DNA of 64,000 nucleotides, from the NCBI RefSeq assembly GCF_014636635.1, contig NZ_BMEO01000006.1, forward strand, positions 62,001 to 126,000, read 5' to 3'. The DNA is from Marinicella pacifica (GTDB taxonomy: Bacteria > Pseudomonadota > Gammaproteobacteria > Xanthomonadales > Marinicellaceae). Positions 54,800-62,584 of this stretch are shown here, piece after piece. The position numbers and the translations under genes were made by a program. Below the pieces are notes generated by a model. The model made no database searches. It had not been told where the DNA came from and saw only the letters and a list, made by a program, of their open reading frames with translations. Position 1 is the first letter of the stretch. Each line of letters opens with the position of its first letter.

Positions 54800-55081
54800 T
54801 TAGTTGAGGGCCTTTTCCATAAAAACTGTGTCCATTGAGCTGCCATTACTTAACAATTGTCTGGCTTCTTCAATTGTTTTGTAAGCCATGCTTTTATAGA
54901 ATGAAATTGAGTTCATTGAAGCTTTGAGGTGAAGTTTATCGAACGCTTTTTTGTTAGCGAGTCGCTCAATTTTATTTAACAATCGCGTTCCTATCCCGAT
55001 ACCTGAGTGTTTGGGGTCAATGTTCAATTTGTCTAATTTCAAATGACACTGGATGCCGCAATTTGCCAAGTTAAATCGACA
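54800..55081 (-). pseudogene. N-terminally truncated GNAT acetyltransferase
   Basis: The remaining 90 or so codons hold the second half of a GNAT fold: KLNIDPKHSGIGIGTRLLNK is the acetyl-CoA-binding motif A region (GxGxGxxL), then KLHLKASMNSISFYKSMAYK is the typical motif B. The first half (about 60 residues) is absent; the frame hits a stop at 55082-55084, and the only possible start is a TTG inside the fold. It is probably a relic, though expression of a fragment cannot be excluded. Confidence 0.75.
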
Positions 55082-55190
55082 TTAAATAGATGTCATTTAT
55101 CTCAGTTTCATATAAGATAAATTGAGTTTTGTTGTGCTGACACATTGTTGTCGGCGCCATTATGATAATAACCAATAAAAAGAGGTGTAT

Positions 55191-56927
55191 ATGCGGAAAT
55201 TTAATTTAGCAGGTCTGCTTGTGGCCATTTTGCTTTTGGCGTCCTGTGGGTCGGGGGATAATCAGTCCGGTTATGAGAAAGTGGGGCAGGCGCCGGTTAA
55301 TCAGGACAAAAGGAATTTAGATGTGATGCCGGTGACACCGGCAATTAACTATCCTGTGGTGATAAATTTGGCCGAATTTCCGCGGGTTGATTATGCTAAT
55401 CGCCCTGAAATGACGATGACTGAGGGCGTGCACCGTTCCAGCACGTTTGTCTCGCCGGAGCAGGCGGCTCAGATGCGAGCAGATTCATTAATGCTTCCGC
55501 CAAACAATCACATTCAGGTACTACAAAGCCCTGAATTTTCAGGCAGCCGTGGTTCGGGATCGGTACCGATGTTGTTGAATACCTTTGATGGGCCTCAATT
55601 TTATAACTCAACACCACCGGATCATGAATTTACCGTGGGTGAAAATTATGTCATTGGGGTAACCAACGGCACTTTTATGATATTGGATAAGAATGGCGTG
55701 CCGCAGGGTGGTCCGATTGATTATGATGTGTTTTTCGCAAGTGTGCCGGAATGTGCCAACGGAACCTTTGATCCCAATGCGTATTATGATGAAGAGCACA
55801 AACGGTACATCGTTGGAACTGCGGGTAATGGTGTGTATTGCTTTGCCGTCAGTACAAGTGAGAATTTAAGTGGCGGCGGTACGTTCAATTTATACGGCTT
55901 TACCACCATTCAAGTGGTGACTGACTTTTTTGATTACCCGCATATGGGCGTGGGTCATGAAGCTTTGTTTATGGGGGCAAATATATTTCTCAACAGTGGG
56001 TTTCGGGCTGATGTTTGGGCCATTGATAAATTGGCCGCTTATGCAGGTGATCCTTTACCGACACCGGTGCGACAAACCTTAAATGCCGGGGCCGATACGC
56101 CACAACCTATGAACATCAATGGCTTTGCCCAGGGCACTGCGCCGGTGGGAGACACCCATTATATTTTGGCCGATGGTGTTTTTGATGGTGCCACACTGTC
56201 ATTGTATTCCTGGGAAGATCCTTTTGGGGCCAATATTTTTACCAACACCGGGAATGTGAATTTGAATAGCGCAACGGGTGTATCAGCCGGTTACCCAATT
56301 GATCAACCTCAAGCGGGTTCAGGCGGTGATATACAAGGTAATGATTGGCGGGTTTTAGATGCAGAATACCGCAATGGTTCGATTTGGATGGCACATACCA
56401 TTGCCTGTAATCCCGGCAGCGGTACGGTGAATTGTGTTCGCTGGGCAGAAATTGATATCAATAACGGCAATGGTCCGATTATTGAACAAGCCGGTGTGAT
56501 TGCCATTGACGGTGAGTATTTGTCGTTTCCGGATGTGGCGGTGAACGGCTGTAACGATATGACCATTGGTTTCTCAAGAACCTCACCAAGTATTTATCCC
56601 GGCATTGCCTATACCGGCCGTTTAGGCAGTGATCCTTTAGGACAGGTTAATCCGATACAAATTCAGAAATCGGGTGAGGTGACCTATCGATCATTTGAGG
56701 GATCACCACCTCGACGTTGGGGCGATTACAGTGAAGCGGCCAGTGACCCGGACGGAACCAGAACCTGGTTTATGGGTGTGTATTCAGCGGATAATATTCC
56801 CGGTTCAACCAACTGGGTGACCAATATTGGTGAATTCTCCACAAGTTGTGGTCTGACCGATTTGATATTTGAGGATGGTTTTGAGGGTATTTTGGATCTG
56901 ATTTTTAAAAATGGGTTTGACAACTAA
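55191..56927 (+). CDS. Large secreted lipoprotein with double DGFE tail
   Basis: A 578-residue protein. It has a lipoprotein signal (MRKFNLAGLLVAILLLASCG, lipobox LASC). The body has repeated beta-strand units rich in Asp, Gly and aromatic residues (VIGVTNGTFMILDKNG, YYDEEHKRYIVGTAGNG), suggesting a beta-propeller, but no enzyme motif is recognised. The C-terminus carries two tandem tails, DLIFEDGFE and DLIFKNGFDN, the same kind as ends the protein at 29831-31249. The ATG at 55191 follows AGAGG (55181-55185) at good spacing. A strong terminator follows, so it is monocistronic. Confidence 0.85.
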   Translation: MRKFNLAGLLVAILLLASCGSGDNQSGYEKVGQAPVNQDKRNLDVMPVTPAINYPVVINLAEFPRVDYANRPEMTMTEGVHRSSTFVSPEQAAQMRADSLMLPPNNHIQVLQSPEFSGSRGSGSVPMLLNTFDGPQFYNSTPPDHEFTVGENYVIGVTNGTFMILDKNGVPQGGPIDYDVFFASVPECANGTFDPNAYYDEEHKRYIVGTAGNGVYCFAVSTSENLSGGGTFNLYGFTTIQVVTDFFDYPHMGVGHEALFMGANIFLNSGFRADVWAIDKLAAYAGDPLPTPVRQTLNAGADTPQPMNINGFAQGTAPVGDTHYILADGVFDGATLSLYSWEDPFGANIFTNTGNVNLNSATGVSAGYPIDQPQAGSGGDIQGNDWRVLDAEYRNGSIWMAHTIACNPGSGTVNCVRWAEIDINNGNGPIIEQAGVIAIDGEYLSFPDVAVNGCNDMTIGFSRTSPSIYPGIAYTGRLGSDPLGQVNPIQIQKSGEVTYRSFEGSPPRRWGDYSEAASDPDGTRTWFMGVYSADNIPGSTNWVTNIGEFSTSCGLTDLIFEDGFEGILDLIFKNGFDN

Positions 56928-56939
56928 TTTTTAACTGTT

Positions 56940-56979
56940 GAATGAAAAAGCCGGCTGATTTTTGCCGGTTTTTTCATTC
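56940..56979. terminator. Rho-independent (probably bidirectional) terminator
   Basis: GAATGAAAAA-GCCGG pairs with CCGG-TTTTTTCATTC, a long stem closed by a GC core and flanked by A and T runs on both sides. It lies 13 bases after the lipoprotein gene. Confidence 0.9.
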
Positions 56980-57240
56980 AGTCAACCAATCGTAGTTTTG
57001 GTATTGTGTTAAATAACAGGGTAAATAACAGGGGACAGGCAATTTATCAGATGAATTAAGCAATTTATTTGAATAAAATCCTGGCTATATTGGAGGTTAA
57101 TTATTGGTGATTTGGGAAGGTTTTTTTGAAAATGCTGATTTACGATTAAATCGGTAGGTTTTTGACTGTTTTGCCTGATTTAGGCCGAGCAGCATCGCTT
57201 CACTTAAGTGAAGTTTCGAAAATAAGTTTCTAAATTTATG
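56980..57240. other. Gene-free AT-rich spacer
   Basis: No gene, promoter or RNA recognised. It contains GGGGACAGGC (57031-57040), one copy of a GCCTGTCC octamer (as complement) that recurs in spacers between 52 and 60 kb, and a short repeat AAATAACAGG/TAAATAACAGG at 57011-57031. Confidence 0.4.
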
Positions 57241-58276
57241 CTATTCGAGAGCAGGTTTTAAGCGAATGCCCACAGACCATTTGCGCTGAGTCTTTTGCGA
57301 ATATTCTTTAAGTTGGCTAACTGTTCCAACAGCAGAATATCCAATAGACTTGAAACCTTTTAATTCATCAATCCATGTATCAGGATTAAGGTCTAATTCG
57401 ATTAAAGCCGAACCTAATTTATGGGATATATAACCCGCTTTATCGTCGCGAATTACACGCCCAGTTTCATCAACCAAATCGATGTAACTGGAAAGGCAAT
57501 AGGGCAGATCATTATCACCTTTGCCGAATGGTATTAGATCAGTTGATTTAGATTCAATCCGTTCTTTAATCGAAGTGAACTCTGAATCGCACAAAGACTT
57601 GGCCATTCCAGCCCGAATGGGGTTTAAATCAACGTAAGCCATGCAAGTCAGTAGAGCTCGCTCATCAAGCAATGCCTGACTTTTAAACCTGGATTCCCAC
57701 TAAATTTGACGGGATCAAATTTGAACGCCGAAGGCGGCCCAAAGGGTGATTTACAAGGAAGTAAATCATAAAAGTGACCGGTATCATTAACAGCCTTATT
57801 CGTCTCATCCCTGAGACTCACCCCTGCGGGGCTACGTGAAAAATCATTCCAGATGATTTTTTCATAAACCAAGATATTGAGCATAATCTTTGTCGGTATT
57901 CAGTAGCATACTTTTGTACAAGACGTACTGATGAATCATCTAATTCATCACCCTTTAAATAACGTTGGCACATAACAGGTAATGAGTATAAAGATTGCCA
58001 GGTTATAAGTACTTGTTTATCGTTCCAGTTATCATTGTCACCAATCTTCAATACAAGATGAAAATGGTTGTTCATAATGGTATAAGAACATACATCAATG
58101 GCAAACACTGAAGAAACCATTTTAATACGATCAATAAGCCATTGCCTGCGGTGTTCGAATGATTGGCCAGTTAAGGCATCTTCACCACATAAGAATGCTC
58201 TGCGAACACAACGAGAAACGATGTGATAATAGGGTGTATCCTCTACGCATATTTGCTGACTTCTAGCTATTGTCAT
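57241..58276 (-). pseudogene. REP-associated (Y1) transposase, interrupted
   Basis: The 5' part (58276-57860) encodes a Y1_Tnp/RAYT N-terminus: TPYYHIVSRCVRRAFLCGED, the HUH motif in NNHFHLVLKI, and ATEYRQRLCSISWFMK. Similarity resumes at 57699 with WESRFKSQALLDERALLTCM and AYVDLNPIRAGMAKS and continues to the stop at 57241. Between them about 160 bp of unrelated, hairpin-rich DNA replaces roughly 20 conserved codons and brings in stops. RAYTs mobilise short GTAG-headed palindromes; such elements are found elsewhere in the window. The enzyme is therefore inactive as encoded here. Confidence 0.9.
57700..57861. mobile_element. Hairpin-rich 160-bp insertion in the RAYT gene
   Basis: Six perfect hairpins follow one another: AAATTTGA/TCAAATTT (57702-57722), CGCC/GGCG (57726-57736), GATTTAC/GTAAATC (57748-57767), GTCTCA/TGAGAC (57802-57817), CCCC/GGGG (57821-57831) and AAAAATCAT/ATGATTTTT (57839-57861). 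On the minus strand the CCCC/GGGG hairpin is headed by GTAG, the REP signature. It has no open frame. It is probably a small non-autonomous element inserted with loss of some target DNA. Confidence 0.75.
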
Positions 58277-58310
58277 GATTTACTCCATGTAAAAACACTA
58301 TTTTCACTTA

Positions 58311-58470
58311 TTCAAACAAAAATATCTGTCGTGATTATCGATTGAGCTTGTAAGAAAGTGTCGATTTTAATGCCTGTCCTTAGTTGAATCTTCAAACAAA
58401 AATATCTGTCGTGATTATCGATTGAGCTTGTAAGAAAGTGTCGATTTTAATGCCTGTCCTTAGTTGAATC
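58311..58470. repeat. Exact 80-bp tandem duplication
   Basis: Bases 58311-58390 and 58391-58470 are identical, each starting TTCAAACAAAAATATCTGTC and ending GCCTGTCCTTAGTTGAATC. A partial third unit (CTTAGTTGAA) follows at 58471-58480. No frame crosses it. It contains the GCCTGTCC octamer twice. Confidence 0.97.
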
Positions 58471-58594
58471 CTTAGTTGAAACCGTGAATTACAACAACCG
58501 CTAGTTCTCAAAACAGCCAAAATGTGAAATAAGCTGGTCGCTATCTTAGATAACAGATGAAATCCATATTAAAGGTTTAAATATTCGCCTATAT

Positions 58595-58613
58595 GCGGCG
58601 AAAAACGCCGCAA
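58595..58613. promoter_or_regulatory. Upstream AbiEi operator (inverted repeat 1)
   Basis: TGCGGCG-AAAAA-CGCCGCA is a perfect 7-bp inverted repeat upstream of the AT-rich promoter region, about 100 bases before the abiEi start. Known AbiEi antitoxins repress their operon by binding two inverted repeats in the promoter. Confidence 0.65.
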
Positions 58614-58650
58614 AACAATATATAAGTAAACTTATTTAGCTTTTTTAGTT

Positions 58651-58686
58651 TATAATTATGCTTTAATGCGGCGATTAGTGCCGCAT
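58651..58686. promoter_or_regulatory. AbiEi promoter -10 and second operator
   Basis: TATAAT at 58651-58656 is a likely -10 box. ATGCGGC-GATTAGT-GCCGCAT (58666-58686) is a second perfect 7-bp inverted repeat with the same GCGGC core as the one at 58595-58613; the two flank the -10 box. The palindrome's ATG (58666) is in frame with abiEi but is more likely operator than start. Confidence 0.7.
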
Positions 58687-58710
58687 CAACTGATACTTTT
58701 AAACCTAATT

Positions 58711-59463
58711 ATGCATGAACAAAATAAATTAGAACAGATCTTACCTTTGGGTTTAGTCGCCACCCGGGCCTATATATTGGCACAAGGTATCGAGCGGCAT
58801 AGGTTCGATAATGCGGTCAAGTCTGGGAAATTAAAGGCTGTCAGTAGAGGTGTCTATATACGAGAGGGATTACCTATAACCTGGCAAGGCGTGATGTCTT
58901 CTTTGGCCAGGCTAAATCCTGAAAATCCAGCTTATGTTGGTGGTGTTTCGGCCATCCAATTAAGTGGCTTTGGGCATTATGTTCAAGATTTGTCAATAAT
59001 CCATGTTTATTCTAAATCACCTAAGCCAAGTTGGTTAGATGGACTTGATTTGTCCGTTGAATTTAAATGGCATGGTTGTAAAAGACTTTGGCGTGATTTG
59101 GATGTGGATGTTTTACAAGTTCAACAGTGGCGCGATGATGTCTCTGTTTATTTTCAGGCTTCAGTTGAACAGGCTTGTTTGGAGCTTTTGTCTGGCGTTC
59201 CTCACAGTGTGAGTTTTGACTATGCGGATATGTTGTTCCAAGGATTAACATCGATGTCTCCGAAAAGATTAGATGGCATGCTAAAGCGTTGTAACAGTAT
59301 TAAGGCCAAACGATTGTTTTTCTGGTTTGCGCAACGTCACAATTTTCAATGGTCGCAAAAGCTTAAATCATCTGATTATGATTTGGGTAGTGGTAAACGG
59401 GTTATCGCTGAACAGGGGCGCCTGGACAATGAGTTAATGATAACGGTGCCCAGTTCATGGTGA
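58711..59463 (+). CDS. abiEi: AbiEi-family type IV antitoxin
   Basis: A 250-residue protein with the AbiEi N-terminal winged helix (LEQILPLGLVATRAYILAQG, then FDNAVKSGKLKAVSRGVYIR) and C-terminal antitoxin domain (YVGGVSAIQLSGFGHYVQDL). AbiEi represses the operon and counters AbiEii, a nucleotidyltransferase toxin of phage-abortive systems. The ATG at 58711 is chosen because it follows the second operator and matches the family start. The partner gene overlaps it but is truncated (59457-59624), so the antitoxin is orphaned. Confidence 0.9.
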   Translation: MHEQNKLEQILPLGLVATRAYILAQGIERHRFDNAVKSGKLKAVSRGVYIREGLPITWQGVMSSLARLNPENPAYVGGVSAIQLSGFGHYVQDLSIIHVYSKSPKPSWLDGLDLSVEFKWHGCKRLWRDLDVDVLQVQQWRDDVSVYFQASVEQACLELLSGVPHSVSFDYADMLFQGLTSMSPKRLDGMLKRCNSIKAKRLFFWFAQRHNFQWSQKLKSSDYDLGSGKRVIAEQGRLDNELMITVPSSW

Positions 59464-59624
59464 AGGTTTATCAACAACAAGTTAAGTTGGTGGTTCAGCT
59501 TTTGGGCTTAGTGGATACGGAAACGTGTTTCGCTTTAAAAGGTGGTACAGCAATTAATTTATTTGTTGAGGATTTACCACGTTTGTCGGTCGATATTGAT
59601 TTGGTTTATTTACCAGATAGTTAA
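59457..59624 (+). pseudogene. Truncated AbiEii toxin (first 55 codons)
   Basis: ATGGTGA overlaps the abiEi stop. The frame reads VKVYQQQVKLVVQLLGLVDT, then FALKGGTAINLFVEDLPRLS and VDIDLVYLPDS then stop. KGGTAINLF...LSVDIDLVYL is the nucleotidyltransferase active-site region of AbiEii (GGT and DxDL), complete, but the remaining ~200 residues are missing. The break is followed by GGGACAGGCAC (59630-59640), the spacer phrase also found near other broken genes here. Confidence 0.9.
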
Positions 59625-59679
59625 ACCATGGGACAGGCACTTAATTAGATAATTGGAATAAAACAATAAAGGAAAGTAG

Positions 59680-60876
59680 ATGAAAAAAACAGTCGTTATT
59701 TTTTTGCTGTCATTTTTGTATAATGTTGAAACAGCAAACGCGCGAGTCAGGGGATTAACTTTAAGTTTTGACCCCAGTGAATTCCAAGCGCATCAACGGT
59801 TGCAATTTGATTCACGAGCTTTTAATAAAAGGTGGTTAGAAAAAGAAATTGCTTGTCATTATGAAGAAAATAAAAAAGGTTGTCGCAATTTAGCGGCATT
59901 ACTGCGGATGTATGTTGAGGCAGTTTCAGATAATAGAAAACTTAAGGACTATGCATATAGAATTAAAGAGCGGTTGCAATACGATGAACGTAAGTTTGAT
60001 GAAATTGCATGGTTTCTGTATTTATACACTGATGACCGCAGTTTAGTTCATAGATTGGATGAATATTATTTGGCTTCTATTCGAGAAAATCAAACACAAC
60101 ACTTATTGGGAGCAAAAGATATCAACAGGCTTTTACGCTCAGATGATGAGGCAGTTGTAGAACAGACACTTGCAACTTTGTTATTACATCCTGCTAATGT
60201 GCAAATGGCAGATGAAGTTTTTGAGCAGGTGGTGCAAGTGATTGGCAATGAATCATTCAACAGTACAACTCAAAATAGAGCTTTTAATTATCTAGGAGAT
60301 ATGGGCTTTTATGTTAACTATGGTCATGATGAACAAGGGAAGTTTGAATTTGGCAAAATAACAGTACATAGTGGACCGGCCTGTTTAACAGAGTATTTGG
60401 CAGCTAATCCCATTTCAAAAGTATGGAAATATTATGCCAACCAACTGTCTGCCAACGGTGCAGGTGTACACCGAGATAATGACATTGAAATGGTGAGTTT
60501 TTTAAAGGATTTAAGCAGTGGTCTAGATCCTGATTATAAAGAAAAAATTGCTTACATCAAGAAAACAAACACCTACAAAAATGCCAAACCGAGTATGAAG
60601 TTTATAGTGGGTGATTATTTTATGGCCCACCGTAAACATAAACTCGGTCTTCCCATTTTAAAAGAAGCCTACAAACAAGGTAACAACGCCATGAAAAGCA
60701 GCATTGTGGCTAAGTTTAACGATCATTTTCCGGTAGAGATCAGTTATTGGGATAAGTTGATGCAAAATAGTAGCACTGCTGAACAGGTGATGATTAAAAT
60801 CAATAGAAATCAGTGGAATATCAATATGGCAAGAATCGATTGTAGCAAGGATGGCCTAGACAGTAAAAAAGTTTAG
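59680..60876 (+). CDS. Exported hypothetical protein (398 aa)
   Basis: Unrecognised. A signal peptide (KKTVVIFLLSFLYNVETANA) precedes a soluble, helix-rich body: KERLQYDERKFDEIAWFLYL, DEAVVEQTLATLLLHPANVQ and GLPILKEAYKQGNNAMKSSI look like alpha-alpha (TPR or HEAT-like) repeats. Four or five cysteines are scattered. It is preceded by GGAAAG (59671-59676) at reasonable spacing and stands alone between spacers. Periplasmic location is likely; no partner is indicated by context. Confidence 0.65.
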   Translation: MKKTVVIFLLSFLYNVETANARVRGLTLSFDPSEFQAHQRLQFDSRAFNKRWLEKEIACHYEENKKGCRNLAALLRMYVEAVSDNRKLKDYAYRIKERLQYDERKFDEIAWFLYLYTDDRSLVHRLDEYYLASIRENQTQHLLGAKDINRLLRSDDEAVVEQTLATLLLHPANVQMADEVFEQVVQVIGNESFNSTTQNRAFNYLGDMGFYVNYGHDEQGKFEFGKITVHSGPACLTEYLAANPISKVWKYYANQLSANGAGVHRDNDIEMVSFLKDLSSGLDPDYKEKIAYIKKTNTYKNAKPSMKFIVGDYFMAHRKHKLGLPILKEAYKQGNNAMKSSIVAKFNDHFPVEISYWDKLMQNSSTAEQVMIKINRNQWNINMARIDCSKDGLDSKKV

Positions 60877-61015
60877 ACCGGAAAATAACCTGGCAGGTAT
60901 CAGGTTCTATTTTTATCTATTGCGATGAATTTAAACGCCTGACCTTAGTCAGAACTCTCGATAAAACAAGTTAGTGTGGCGCTATCATTTTTGTTCGGAC
61001 TCTCTAATATAAAAA

Positions 61016-61285
61016 CTACTTAAACAAATCGCTATGGCTGCCAGTTCGCTCGAACCGAACATCATTACCGTCAATTTTATAAATTAGTAACCAATCAGGT
61101 TCAATGTGGGCATCTCGAAAACTTTGCCAATTTCCAAGCAGTGGATGATCTTTATATTTTTCCGGAAGTGATTTACCGTCTATAAGTATTCGAATTAATT
61201 TTTTAATCTTTTCCATGTCTTTGCCACGCTTTTTAGCCTTTTTTATATCACGTTTAAATTGACTGGTATAAACCGGCTGGCGCAT
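61016..61285 (-). CDS. YafQ-type mRNA interferase toxin
   Basis: An 89-residue RelE-superfamily toxin. It begins YTSQFKRDIKKAKKRGKDME and has the catalytic set of YafQ: a histidine in KDHPLLGNW, then AHIEPDWLLIYKID (His and AspTrp) and RTGSHSDLF with the final His. YafQ cuts mRNA on the ribosome. The start overlaps the stop of the DinJ-like antitoxin by one base, so the pair is co-translated. All key residues are present, so the toxin is probably active. Confidence 0.93.
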   Translation of the reverse strand: MRQPVYTSQFKRDIKKAKKRGKDMEKIKKLIRILIDGKSLPEKYKDHPLLGNWQSFRDAHIEPDWLLIYKIDGNDVRFERTGSHSDLFK

Positions 61286-61545
61286 TAGATGTCTAATTGA
61301 TCAAATAAATCATCGGCATCTTTGGCACGGTGCAACTCTTCACCTCGTTCGCTCTTTTCTAAGGTGGTTTGGGTGCATTTATTTGGAACACGCATCACGA
61401 ATGGCAAACCCTGTTCACTGACGACTTTGGCCAATCCAATTCGTATAAAGTCTGATACGGTTAACCCCATCGTGGCCAGTATTTCACTGGCTTCGTCTTT
61501 TAATTCGCTGTCAATTCGTGCACGGACGTAATTATTGTTAGCCAT
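61285..61545 (-). CDS. RelB/DinJ-family antitoxin
   Basis: An 86-residue ribbon-helix-helix protein: NYVRARIDSELKDEASEILA, then MGLTVSDFIRIGLAKVV, and a disordered acidic tail (HRAKDADDLFDQLDI) that would wrap the toxin. It represses the operon and neutralises YafQ. It is the only complete toxin-antitoxin pair of RelE type in the window. Confidence 0.92.
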   Translation of the reverse strand: MANNNYVRARIDSELKDEASEILATMGLTVSDFIRIGLAKVVSEQGLPFVMRVPNKCTQTTLEKSERGEELHRAKDADDLFDQLDI

Positions 61546-61731
61546 AATATTAATCTTGTAAAATCTCTAATGTAGCTCATTTGGACAACATTGGCAAGCT
61601 TAAGTTTACATCTTGTTCTTCTGCATAAACAATTAAAAGATAGACAAAACTCAAGCGTATTGGCTCAGATAAAACCGGGCGCTGGCAATTGTTGTGAATT
61701 TAGATGCCTGTATTTTTAGACCTAATTCGAT
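61546..61731. other. Spacer between the toxin-antitoxin pair and oxidase genes
   Basis: No gene seen. TTTAGATGCCTGTATTTTTAG (61697-61717, shown shortened as AGATGCCTGTATTTTTAG) is a weak version of the GCCTGTCCTTAG phrase found in spacers of this region. Confidence 0.3.
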
Positions 61732-61989
61732 TCATACAAGTAAATAAGCCACGAGAATCACCAGACAAACGACTGTTAACCAGCCGTACATTATGATTTT
61801 CCAGAGTAGTGACACGCCTTTTAAGCCCATATAATCACGAATAATCATCACGCCTTTAACGAACGCAACGGTCATTAAAACCAGCATAATCGCCGTGCCG
61901 TTGGTGTCTATAAAACTTAAGCAATAGGTGATTAAAGTCAATAGGACCAGCATCAGCCAAACGGTATGTATGTTGTATAATTTATTCAT
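61732..61989 (-). CDS. Cytochrome c oxidase subunit IV-family protein (NorF/CyoD-like)
   Basis: An 85-residue protein with three hydrophobic helices: TVWLMLVLLTLITYCLSFID, TAIMLVLMTVAFVKGVMII and MYGWLTVVCLVILVAYLL. A basic-aromatic loop (RDYMGLKGVSLLWK) between helices 2 and 3 is typical of small subunit IV proteins. It follows the subunit III gene by 4 bases, as norF follows norE. It would help assemble or stabilise a heme-copper or NO reductase in the inner membrane. Confidence 0.8.
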   Translation of the reverse strand: MNKLYNIHTVWLMLVLLTLITYCLSFIDTNGTAIMLVLMTVAFVKGVMIIRDYMGLKGVSLLWKIIMYGWLTVVCLVILVAYLLV

Positions 61990-61993
61990 TTCG

Positions 61994-62560
61994 TCACCTG
62001 ATCACATAGATTAATGGAAACATGATGATCCAGACTAAATCGACCATATGCCAATAAGAACCTGCGGTTTCCATGGCATGGGTTTGGTCAGCCTTATAAT
62101 GTCCTTTCCAGGTTTTTAAGGCCACCACGAATAAGATCATCAGCCCTAAAATGACATGAAAATAATGAAACAGGGTCAATAAAAAATATAACATATAAAA
62201 CGTATTGGTACCGATGTCGATGCCTGCAGAAAATTTGTCTTGAAATTCAATGCTTTTAATTAGGATGAACAGTGAACCGCAAGCGATTGATGCATATAGA
62301 TAATGGCTGCTTTTTTTGCTCAGGTTCTTTTTCAGCGCATGAATGGCCATGACCACAAAGTAACTGGCGGTGATCAGTAAAATCGTATTGAGGGCACCGG
62401 TCTCGCGGTTTAAAGTGAGCTGAGAATCGTTGAACAGTTCAACGTTATTAATGCGAACGATGGCGTAAGCAATGAAAAATATGCCAAACACCAAAAGCTC
62501 AGCAAATATGATAATCCACATGGCCAAGTCGCCGGGTATGGGTTTGGGGTGTTTGTTCAT
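61994..62560 (-). CDS. Cytochrome c oxidase subunit III-family protein (NorE-like)
   Basis: A 188-residue inner membrane protein with five predicted helices. The start [20 protein letters not shown] is the NorE/subunit III signature; [13 protein letters not shown] and [19 protein letters not shown] give the remaining conserved His and Glu-region helices. At 188 residues it lacks the two first helices of long oxidase subunit III, as NorE does. No catalytic subunit gene is in the window. NorE/F are linked to nitric oxide reduction; the assignment to NO rather than O2 metabolism is tentative. Confidence 0.85.
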   Translation of the reverse strand: MNKHPKPIPGDLAMWIIIFAELLVFGIFFIAYAIVRINNVELFNDSQLTLNRETGALNTILLITASYFVVMAIHALKKNLSKKSSHYLYASIACGSLFILIKSIEFQDKFSAGIDIGTNTFYMLYFLLTLFHYFHVILGLMILFVVALKTWKGHYKADQTHAMETAGSYWHMVDLVWIIMFPLIYVIR

Positions 62561-62584
62561 TTAAACAATCAACTCACATTTAAC

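Noticed and set aside
57648-57884. 78-codon minus-strand frame in the RAYT locus
   Set aside because: It crosses the hairpin insertion in a frame different from the transposase; it is a by-product of the disruption.
58311-58470. Possible CRISPR from repeated 80-bp units
   Set aside because: Only two contiguous identical units with no spacers and no cas genes in the window.
58666-58710. Upstream ATG for abiEi at 58666
   Set aside because: That ATG is inside a perfect palindrome that looks like an operator; family similarity starts near the ATG at 58711.
52088-61731. Integron cassette array (small genes plus repeated phrases)
   Set aside because: No integrase, genes point both ways, and the repeated phrase lacks the paired core sites of attC.
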